Assembly (NCBI GenBank): GCA_020796225.1
Contig: CM036756.1
Location: 57,256,616 to 57,320,615 of the forward strand
Length of the DNA stretch: 64,000 nucleotides
Source: Arion vulgaris
Lineage: Eukaryota; Mollusca; Gastropoda; Stylommatophora; Arionidae
Reading direction: 5' to 3'
Position 1 is the first letter of the stretch. Each line of letters starts with the position of its first letter. Below, piece by piece: positions 27,301 to 39,300 of this stretch. The notes under the pieces are model-generated. The model had not been told where the DNA came from, made no database searches, and worked only from the letters and a program-made list of their open reading frames with translations. The translations under genes were made by a program, and so were the position numbers.

Positions 27301-30300
27301 TTTTTCATTACTGTTTCATACTTGTGATGTCCAGGTGGTATACCTAGAATCCAGAAGGCAAATGCTGAAGAATTTATACACATTTTTGTCAATAACTCAA
27401 ATAAACTGACAGAGTTTTTGGAGCACATGGTTGAGGTAAGAACTTAGGAATGAGATAAATCTTATGTATTTATGTGAGCTTATGTGTATATATATATATA
27501 TACATCTTCCTTTTTGGGGTACATGAGTTTCGATGACAATGAGAGAGTGGTCATGCTGGCTCTGCCAACAACCCATGGATGGAGTTGACATTCTCAACGC
27601 TCTTGTAGAGTTTGTAAAGTGTGGCCACAAAGAGGACGTTTATCTAAACCAAACCATTTTCATAAATAGATTGCAAGAGCTGTGACTTTAGATTGAAGTA
27701 GCCATAATAAAAGAGCGGCACAGTAGACTTATGAGTATGTTCATCAATCACCATCGAACCAGTACTGTTAGTCACTGTACACTGTTGAATATATTGTGGA
27801 GGAGATCAGAACACCTATGGACATCTCCAAAGTGCAATGAGAATGATCTAAACTGGAATTTAAAAATTTTAAAGACTATATAACACTTGCTGGTTCTTAG
27901 TTTCCATTTATTTTTTTTTTTTTTAAGTTTTGAAGTTAGTATTTGTCTCATATTTTTGAATGCAGATTTTTGCCACTCCTGTACTCTTCTTTAGTGGACA
28001 AGCAATAACAAATCATAGAAGATATGAAGCTTACGAAATAGGAAGAGCATCTTCTTCGAACGCTCCATATCTACCACTTTTTAACCACTCTGTGTGATCT
28101 GAGCCTAAGAACGATTGTACATTGTGCCAGTTATGCGCCTACAAGTAGGCCAGCACATTCGATTTCTGCACGCTTTTATTTACTAGGTAGCATCCTTTAG
28201 CCCCTACCTTAATTCTTAGCTCTTACGACACGCGTTCTAGGTCGCAGTGGTACTATTCTTTGCTTCCTTAGGGCCTCGGCACCACACGGGCGAGGAAGAT
28301 TATAAGAATGGCAGATATAGATATATATATATAAATACATTGTATGATGTATGCAGATGTATGTTACTTCGAGCCTAAAGGCAAGTTTGAGTGTTAACGC
28401 TATTGTCTATGTTATTGTCAGGACAGTGTTCTCCTGAGTTTTATTTCATGCCCAGATTTTTACTATATTCATGGCAGATGTGCAATGGTGGGAGATGAAG
28501 CCACCTACTTATAGAGTATGCTGTTGTACAGGGAAAGAAACAGGTCAATAGTCTTGCTGGCATTGCTACTGTAGAAAGAGAGCAAGCAATTGACCAGGCT
28601 CATATTCTGAATGTCCTAAGGAAAATAGGGTATGCCAACAATTCAAAGAGTGAGGGTGAATCTGAAATCCTAACCAAATTGCAAAAATGTAAAATCGAAC
28701 GGGTCATATCCAGAATAGAGGGCTATGCTGGTAACCAAAGTAGGATAGTAAACCAGCACAGAACTGATGTTGCTAGTCACTGCACGCTGAGAGACATCTT
28801 GAGGAAGAAGTTAAACCAGATTCGACACTGCTGCCTTTGGAATGCAAGGCAGTGGTTTTATCACTTAGCCACTGAGACCCCCAAACCCTCACTATTTTAT
28901 TGAGACTGTACTTAATTTTTCAGCTTAGACATCTTTTTGTGTAGGACTAACATTTTAGAAAAACTATTTGCTAGGTTCAGCCAAACTCATCAAATTTGGT
29001 TTACAACACACTTCTGGAACTTTACTTGCATGACATGGTCCATGAGTCTGCAATATCTGTAAGTATGGTTTCAGTAAAACGTTAGGTTTACTATATGTTT
29101 TATTGTTAAACATGATATCAGCATAAACTAAACTCATTTCTGTGATATAGACTAGTCTCAGACACTGGAATTAGGAGTTAAGTTTAGACATGTCAGATAG
29201 TGTTGTCATCCTGGTAGAGAGAGAAGATATACTAATCAACTTCTCATCGGTACGTTGAGCAAGTAAACTTTGGGATGGTTGCTGCAGCGGAGGACAGAGC
29301 ATGCATTGAAATGCCCAATGTCAATGGTGTCGGTTAAATACAGTACAATAATGTACATAATACAGAACGTGAGCAAGTAAACTTTGGGATGGTTGCTGCA
29401 GCGGAGGACAGAGCATGCATTGAAATGCCCAATGTCAATGGTGTCGGTTAAATACAGTACAATAATGTACATAATACAGAACGTTACATACAGTTACACA
29501 GTTCGTTAACAAGCCATCGTTCAAGATAGCAATTTGTTATGTTCACAGATATTTTGATAGTATTTGTTCAGAGTACATTAAGTCATACAGTTTAACACTG
29601 GCCATATATGTGTGGCTATTCTTATTTTTACCATAGATCAGTATCAATCTATGTTGAGAGTAGAAATTTGTATTTCTTACTAAAATTCTGTTTAATCATA
29701 CTTCTTCTTCTTTTGTCGTCACACTGCTACCGGGTACTGCCCAGTGTCATGATTTTCTGGGTTTTTGTGTCTTGCGCTGCTGTTTAACCATTGCAATCCT
29801 AAATTTGATGTTTATGTTATTGTTTGTGTTAGGAATCTAGTTTTGTTTAGTTTAGTTTCATCATCATCAAGGCACGTATCCTTTATAGGACTTTGCTCTC
29901 TTTGCAACGCATCTGAAATTCGCTATGTCTAGCCAGTTCACCCACTTCGCCAATGATCATATTCATGGTTTCTTTAATATCTTGTAGCCATCTTCTTCTT
30001 GGTCTGCGCCCTGGGACCCAGCCCTCTAACATTGTTCTCTCCAGGCCATCGTGACGCTTGACGTGACCAAAGTATCTAATTTTTCTGTATAGTATGTTGT
30101 TTATCGCTACAAGATATTAAAGAAACCATGAATATGACCATCAGGTGAACTGGCTAGAGACAAGTGAATTTCAGATGTGCTGCAAAGAGAGCAACGTCCT
30201 ATAAAGGATATGCACCTTGATGATGATGTTTATCAGCCAATTGTCTGTAACATTCTGTTCTTTCAGGACGTCAGTGTTCTTTCTTTTTTCTTTTCATGGT

Positions 30301-33300
30301 ATTCGTAGGATCTTTCTTTAGCATTTTGTTTTGAATGACTGGATTTTTGTTCTTGTTCAGTTTAGTTAAGCTGGAAGGTAATCACCACTGCAGACCTAAC
30401 CATTTAGTCAGTAAGTGCTCAAATCTCTTCCCCATGATGTCTCTCAACATTGGACAACTAATTACAAAAGTTACTATTCTTCTTTGGCTACCAGTATCAC
30501 GCTATTGTCTAGCTACATTCCATTTGATTATATATTATTGCATTCTGGTTAGGATTACAGATTCACACTAATTCTTTGAATTGTTCATATGCCCCAACTC
30601 ATTCTTTGTGTAGTTCACATGTTCTCTCTCCTTTAGGACATTCAGAATATTAGCCTGGTCCATTACTCATCCACTTTCTACAGTATACATGCTCACAAGT
30701 CTATTGGTATTAGAAAGCTATAGAAGTCTTCATTTTAAATGAATTTAATTTACCACTTAATGCTACTAACTGCTAACTACTAGTTTTCCCATTTTCTTTT
30801 GCAGACCAGGGTCGAACGAGAGAGAAAGACATTGGAGCTTCTGAAAAATCCTGATGTAATAAGTGTTTATTGATGTAAATCTTTGTTTAATTTAAAGAAA
30901 CAATACAAATCTACTTTTCCTCTTCTTTTGTTTTTCTTTTGCCTTACCGCTTGTGCCATGAATCATTGAGAGAAGGTATGTACAGTTTTATTTTGGTTTC
31001 CTGATATGGAGCTTAGACTTACTTATCATCAACATTGTCAACAGAGAAAGCTTTAAAATATTGACTAATTAAAATAAAATTTCCCGTAACCTTCTCAGAC
31101 CTCAACTCTTTCCACACTTTTCGCCGCACAGCACCACAGTGGAATTCCGTTGAACGCTGTTCTCCGCACACTGCACCATTAGAGTTGCGTCCCTTATAAG
31201 AAGTCTTTCTAGTTTTACTTCTACTATTTTACTTCTACTACTTTTTAATCTTGTTATTCTAAAAGGTTGTCCAGTTTTATTAAAATTAGTATACAATAAG
31301 ATATATATATATATGTTTTTTTTATTGACAAGTAGTTATGATTTTTTTTTAAATTGCTTTTCTTTTGCCTCCCTTGAATTAACTGTTAAAATCTGAGGAA
31401 ATAACTGTATTTGGAAGGAGTTAAGGTATGCAGTCACTTCATGTTAAGTTACGTTATGTGATCGACGTCAGGCCACATTGGGCATTCCCATTCGTGCTCT
31501 GTCCTCCGCTGTAGCAGCCACCCTAAAGTCCATTTGCTCACCGTACCCATGAAAAGTTGATTACTACATCTTCTCTCTCTACCACGAAGACGACACTGTC
31601 TGGCATGTCCAAACTTAACGCCTAATTCTCGAGCTCATTCCAGTGTCTGAGACTTGCCCATGTCACATAATTGAGAGCGTATGCAGTAACAAGTTTCAGT
31701 CACTTCATACTTTTAGTTCCTACTGTGCATAAAGTAGGAGGGCCAATTCCTTTCTCACATGTGGAACATCAAGTGTGGTAATGAACCCACAACCTTCTTG
31801 TGTCCGAGTCAGTAAACAAACTCTTATTCATTATACTAATCTGCATTGACTACCTCATGGAAAAACACACTGGGGTTGAGTTAATTTTCTTCACTATTCT
31901 ACTCTGCAGGTGTATGTACAAATTAAGCTGTAGTTTATTTTTTGTTTAAATAAAAATTAAAGAATAACATGTAATTTTATAAATAAATGAATGTACATTT
32001 AGCACAAGATAACTGAATCCGAATGAATAAATTAAGAACCGGTAATGATCAGGATGGGTTGAGGCAAATTTTGATCTAATCTGACAATGAAGCAAATGAT
32101 GGTGCAGACTGCGGCACATGGCCAAACAGTATAGACAAATGTGTGCCAACTGTAGCACTTGGTAGTTAATGTGTTAAAAGACTTCAGTATTGATTGTAAT
32201 TTACATAATTATTTTAGTTTCTGTGTAAATAGTAATGCTAGTAGCATACTAGCTTTTTCCCTAAGGCTTACAGTTATGCCTTAGTTGATGTCATGTTCAC
32301 GTTATCTATGACATCAAGTATCCATCTTAGCCTTATCTCATATTCTCCATCGCTTGTTATCAGTGAATCAAGATATTTAAAACTACAGTAGAACCCACTT
32401 ATCTCGACCTCGGTTAACTCGCCAACCCTATTAAGTCGACGCTTTTGAAATGGAACCGCCAAATTCTCTCTTTGTCTTAGCATTTTCTCATCGGATATCT
32501 CGATTCTTTTATGTCGCGAACCCTAATATCTCGAGCACAAAAGAGGGCCAAATTTGCCCCTTAACGTTGGTTATCTCGATCCCCATGACCATGGGTGTTA
32601 ACTTATGCTACAGTAATATATACAGTCCAATATTGGCAGGTGTTGACTCATGTAAGTTTCTTTCGTGGGAATGAAATGCTACAGAAAATTTGACGGTATG
32701 GTTCTTTTGTAGATGAAACTGTTTTAGACAGCATAAACAGATAACAATATTGAAGCATTTGTTTTCAAGCAGACTGTTAAAGGCAAAAAGCAACAAAGCA
32801 TTTAGACTTTGTAAAGAAACCATAGTAACGCGTGTACGATACTTTTCAGAGCTGTGTCAGTTTGTATAAATAAAGGTTTGTATCGAGAATCGACGGTGGT
32901 TTTTATTTTATATTGGTAAATTTCTGCTGTTAGTTGGTGCACATATGCCTTTTGTTGTTAGCAAACACGTATGTACATTTTTATAGCATGCCGATCGCTT
33001 CATCAAACAAATAACACGTGCATGTACATTCTCATTTATTAACGCACATCATGTACATAAAGAAATTTCAAGCACATGTTAATATTTTGCCGCCATATTG
33101 GTTTTCGTTTATCTCGATCATCGGTTATCCCGACGCTTTTGGCAAACCCCTAGGCCGGCGACATAACCGGGTTCTACTGTACTCCCTTTCTTCGACTACT
33201 ATTGTCAGACAAAGTTGCATCACATATCTTCGCTGAACTAGTTTGCAACATGTTCAACTAAATAATTCTTCTTTTATCTCCATGTGGTTTATACACAATC

Positions 33301-36300
33301 TATATTTAGTGAGTAAACATGTAACATAATCTCTTAGGTGCACTGATTAAACAATATGAACTTTAGGTCACAATGTATTATATTTTAAAAGTTTCTAGAG
33401 TTTGAGAACATACAATTTGTGTGACAACCACCCCAAAATGAAATAGGTTAACTTAGCAGCTATGTAGCCATAATCGACATGTAGCCATACATATATATAT
33501 ATAAATATGCAAAGTTCAAGATTGACAATTCTGTAATGTGCACATGTGGACAGGCACACCAGACTGCAGAGCACATACTTCTAGCCTTCCCCGAATATGA
33601 TATATTGAGACAAGCCCACTAACTCAGTGAAACAACATTGAAAAAAAAAACTACACAGACTTCTGTATGAGCTACAAAAGACATTAAAGTTTACACAAGA
33701 ACCAAAATTGAATATATAGACAATATTTCAAGCACACAAAGAAAGAAAGAACTGAAATTTCAGATTATAAATATTTGTGACTGAGTCCGAAACCCTAACC
33801 TGAATCCAGAACACTAAACCGTTGTGTTACTTCAACTCGCTACAATTATAATATTGTGTTGCAAGAGATGAAAAGTGAAACAGGTGATATATCAATAATT
33901 TTCTTACTTCTTGTCTCAGGCAAACTATGACATTGACCAGGCACTGATTTTGTGTCAGATGAACAACTTCAAGGCAGGGATACTTTACCTATATGAAAAA
34001 GCACAGCTGTAAGCGGTTTCTTGAAACTTTTACCATCGTGCTTGTTAAAGTATTATATTGTTTGTTTAAACCTTCATATCTCTCATCAGAGAATGCATGT
34101 GATGTGTTGAATTAATTTTAATTGTTAGCATTTCGTGTGATTTTCATTGGAACAGGAATGGAGGAATTATGGGGTGAACCGTTGTAGTGAAGTTGGAACC
34201 GTACTTATGAACTATGCCCAACCGAGATAGAGCATACCCTTTGTCTTCATTTAAATCTTCAGAGCGTATGTTTTTCTCTTAGAGCATTGATGATGTTGTT
34301 TTTGTCCATAAAAGGCCCATTCTTGATTTACAGCATTTCTCGCCAGTGCATGCGCTCTTTCATTGCCCTTCACCCCAGAATGACCTAGGACAAAGATGAA
34401 GCTGAGTGTCTGGATTGTTGTATCTGGTCTATAGATACATGCTTCTATATCATGCTCATAGTCACTGAGCATGCGTCAGAGTTGAATGTTTGCGTCTTTA
34501 GCCACTCCAGGAATTTGTCACCGCCATGACCTCCATAGTCATGCTGCTGGTATTTGTCGCATGTGCGCCATATCACAATATCCAAGAAAGTGGTAAAACA
34601 TGAACGTTATATATTTGTTCCAACATAAAATTGCCATTAGTTTTAGCACATGTCATTAAAATAAATTTTAAACAAATTAATTGATTATTTCACTCACTTC
34701 ATTTGTAATTTTAAAATTTACTTTGGGAATTTCTTGTAGCCTACCCACAAAGTTTGTTTGTTCTGGTCAACAAGATTTAAATGTCTATCCACAGGTACCA
34801 ACAAATTCTAAGATATCATATGGAACATTCCGAGTATGTTCATGTCATTGAATCCTGCAAAAAGTTTGGGTATGTGTCAGTTAACAAATCACATATCATT
34901 AAAATCATTTATAATTAACAACATAGACATTTGTTTTCTTCCATTTAAGGTTGCGAACGGATATTTAATTAGATCGCATCAAATTCTTCCTTTCTCTGTT
35001 ATGATATAATAATCATGATACGGGTCTGGATATACATGTAGTCCTGTCTCCTCACTGCAACTTTATGTCAACTTTTGGTAGTTCTGAGGTTTGTCTATGG
35101 AGTCGTTTCACCTGATGAATAAAACTGCTTTTTTCAGCCATCCCATTTCTAGATTTTGGAACCTGTCTTCCATTGGAAGACTTGACATACACATGCAATT
35201 TTCTGCCTATGTTAGTACTTTTGTGTCTATGTGCTCTCTCAGAGGCTTGTATCCTCCCTATTTTTTTCTATCTCTCCTATAGGTGTTGATTTCATTGTTT
35301 CTGTGATGACCAGAAGTACCAGGTCTTGCACTTTATCCAGTTCACATATGTGGTAGTTAATGCTGGACACCATACACCTGACCTATATTCCAGATGTTGT
35401 CATATAGCCTGCTGGTAAACATTTCCAAGTATCTACTTGCTGGCTCCACGTGTGGTCCCACTTAGTTTTCTTAGGATGGCTAACTTTCTCATGGCCTCCG
35501 TTGGTGTGCTGCTTCCATGTCAGTTTATCATCGAATTTAACTTCAAAACTGGTAGGTTTGCTTTTTTTGTCTCCTATTAGCCACTTCTCCATTTATTTAC
35601 CTATAATTAATCTTGTATTCTCTCATTACTAGACAACAAGACCCTCAGTTATGGGTTCAAGCTCTGTCTTACTTTGCCTCGAAAGAAGATACCTGCAAGC
35701 CACAGTTGATGGAGACTTTATCTCGTATCCTTTTTTCTTTTTCATTGATTATCAGCCATTGTTTAACTGTGATCATAGAACCCGAAACCTATTAAAAAGT
35801 GTGTAACAACTAACCTGATGAAGAAATCAGCCCAGAAAAAGAATCTAAGGCATTGGACTTATACTAGGTCGTCACTGCCATAAAAAGTTTAAGAAGCCAT
35901 TTTCGTATCATGCAGTAAATTGGGGAATACTGTGCTAGGTCTATATTATTTGACCAGCAAAACACGTAATCACAAAGTACTGTAGTTTTACAAATTACAA
36001 AAACAATGGCAAAATACAGCAACGCTTCGACCAACAAGGCCTTTATCAAGCAAACGAACAATGTATATTATTTGACCAGCAAAACACGTAATCACAAAGT
36101 ACTGTAGTTTTACAAATTACAAAAACAATGACAAAATACAGCAATGTTTCAACCAACAAGGCTTTTATTAAGCAGACGAACAACAGGAGTGACGAATTTA
36201 AAAACATATGGACGACTACATACAAACGTTTCTAATGAAAATCTGGGAATAAAAACGAATAACGAAATAAATGTAACACATAAAAACTAGAAATAGAAAA

Positions 36301-39300
36301 GAAGAGAAACAATGAAAAATCTAGTAAATGTATAACTTGAATACATGTAACATGTGCCCATATAGATTACAAGGCATGGGAAGAGAAAGTACTAAGAAGC
36401 ATAGGAATGTAATACGGCGAGCCCACGTGGTCGCAAGGTACCATACAACGAAATCAACCAATTCTCCAGAGCAAATCGACTGCGATCATCCGAGGAACAT
36501 GATCGGATGGCTGTGACCTGGACATTGTGAGCTTCTAAATGGCCAGTATCATTGAAATGGGTGGTTACAGGGGTCACAGAGCATTGGCATATGTCACACA
36601 AGAGTTGGGCGAATCGGTCACTGAGCCTCTTGCCTGTCTCGCGATATAAGCCTTGTTACACCGCTTACAGATAATGGCATAGATAAATAAGCGGTGTAAC
36701 AAGGCTTATATCGGTGAGACAGGCAAGAGGCTCAGTGGCCGATTCACCCAACACTTGCTCGACATACGCCAATGCTCTGTGACCAATAAAGTAAAAAGTA
36801 AGTAAAGGAACCCTTTCATACCTCGTGCGTGGTATATTGGGCAATACAGTGTTAGGCCTGTATGTTTCATTGACCGTCGGCACATGATGGGTGATGTGGT
36901 CAGCATCACGCCGCCGCCTTTACTTTCCCAGAGCATGTCTGGTACCCAGTTGAGGCTGGGTCGACCTGAGAGCCGTGCGGTCGGGAAAATTCCACGTGCA
37001 CTGCGGAGTTGAACCCAGACCACCAGCCTTGAGAAGCGAGTTCACTAACAACTACTCTACAGCGGCTCTCCTCTGTGACCAATGCTCTGTGTCATTCTGG
37101 TTATTTGTGATCAGAAAAATTTCCATACTGGAATTTGAAACTAGATTTCTTAGTCTAGGTGGCCAGTCCATTAACATCTGAGCTACTACGGCTCACATTG
37201 TCATGAGGTAAGTAACTGAAAAGGATGAGGTTAAGACAACTAGGAAAGCCGCAGGGTGTATTAACCATGTTGAATTATCCTGGATGCAAATATTGGTTGC
37301 AATAGCGACTATTCAAATGAAAACTTTGAAGTCTTTAGCAAGAAGGATTCCATGTGAACAGCAGTTCCGCATGATAGTTTTAACGACTTTCTGTAGTCAG
37401 TTGTGATCCACAATGACGATATAAACAATTTTTCTGGGGGGAGGGAGGGGCATCTGCTCAAAGGATAATGCAGTATCCTACAGCTAGCTCAGTGAGGACA
37501 GAAATCTTACATGAACCAACAGCTAACTTGATTTTTACTTTCAGACCTGCCTTAGCTGATTGCCAGTTTTCACACATTTTATGAAGGGTTGAAAAATCAA
37601 TGTCCTCTTCATTTCATGTTATAATTATATTATTGAATAAATGAACTATAATATAAATATTATCCGTTGAAGTGTTTAGATTCCTGACATGTCTTTAAGA
37701 TATCGACAAGAAAAATCTGCTTCAGCCTCTGATGGTCATACAGATATTAGCACACAACTCAACTGCTACTCTTTCGATTGTGAAGGTCAGTGTAATATAT
37801 TTAGTTAGCTCCATTTGTGCCCAGTTACCAGTTATATTAGGACTATCATAATAGCACTCTGGACATGTCCATAGGTGCTTCGATCTCTGCCTCAACAAAT
37901 CCAGTAGCGGCACAACACACCAGTTCGACGTTGATTAACCAATCATTTTGAATATTTGGTATGTCGTCTCTTTCGGCCTGTACCAATATTGACTCAAATC
38001 TCTCAATCTGTTCAGCGATTTGGATTTACAACCCTGAAACTCCTGTGTTTGGAACGACTCTCTCAATTCATTAAGAATGTCATTTCTGTCCATTACAGCT
38101 CTCTCTCATGTGCTCAGTCTCTTTCAGTATATGGCGCAGGGACATATAAATGTTGATAGTTCCTGTAACTTGCTGGTTATGCACACGTCTCATCCATCCT
38201 TGCAGGGATCCAGTCTACTCATGCAAAATATGATGCCAAAATCCTATCCAACTTAAATTTAAAATATTCTCCTGCATAGCTTATATCAGAAAAGAATGTG
38301 CTTGTCACTCTTTAACAAGACCTTGATAACCAGTACTATGTAAGATATTGATACTTTTAACTATTTCTCCAAATGAGTATCTTGTTATCGATGTTTATGT
38401 TTTGGACTTGACAAACTTCATTCTTGTTCACAAGCATAAGTACTTCCTTCTTCTTCGAAGGCTCCATATAGATCACTTGTTTACACTTTCGCTACCACCC
38501 ATTTTTCAACCAAGTCTTGCTCACTGCCACACTATTTTTTGGGCATGATGGGTCTCAGCCCACCTATGTACTAGAGTTCATATGTATGTTCTAATACCTA
38601 GGGTCATCCCCAGATGTTTCAAGTATTTGTGTTAAGGAAAATTAACATTAAGATATTTTCTTACTTATTTATTTGATGAATTTCCAGATATGCAATGTTG
38701 CACATTATTAATGATACTGTAATACCATTTTATAGGACTACATAGTTCGACGTTTGCAAATGGAGAATGACCAGATAGCAGAGGATGAGCGTCTTATAAA
38801 ACAATATACAGAGGACACACAAAAGAAACGAACCAAAATTGAAGAGCTTAAGACTTCGTGAGCATGTTTTGTTTTTCATTATGTTTAATGCTCTTGTGAT
38901 ACTTGAATCTTTTATTTGTAATTAAAGTAAGTTAGTTTGTCTGTTTGCTTTATTTCTTTATTAATGCAGGAATTGTAATTCATATTGTAAGGAATTTTTT
39001 CTACCATTGTTGTATCTGATGTTCTGTGTCTTAAATGATCGTTTAGGGCAAAGACAGAGCCAGTATCGTTCAGGAGCTATAAAAAGTTGATTGAATATTA
39101 TCATGATGTAACATTTTAAATGCAACAGTTAATCATTAGTGCATTTCCTGGTGATGACTTAACCATCACTGAATGTAGTGACTCACTCTTGAGGCTGAAG
39201 AAGTATAGCATTGAACCTAAATAGTATTAAGGCATGAATTGGTAGGGAAGCAGTGAGGATGCATGAGGTGTACATATAACCAACCGATATGGGAACAATT

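Noticed and set aside
29236..29472. Minus-strand protein with a repeated peptide
   Set aside because: The repeat comes from the 114-bp DNA duplication in a LINE tail; the frame has no coding support.
35096..35117. Hammerhead ribozyme at the cctgatgaataaaac motif
   Set aside because: Has ctgatga but no gaaa box or stems at the required distance.
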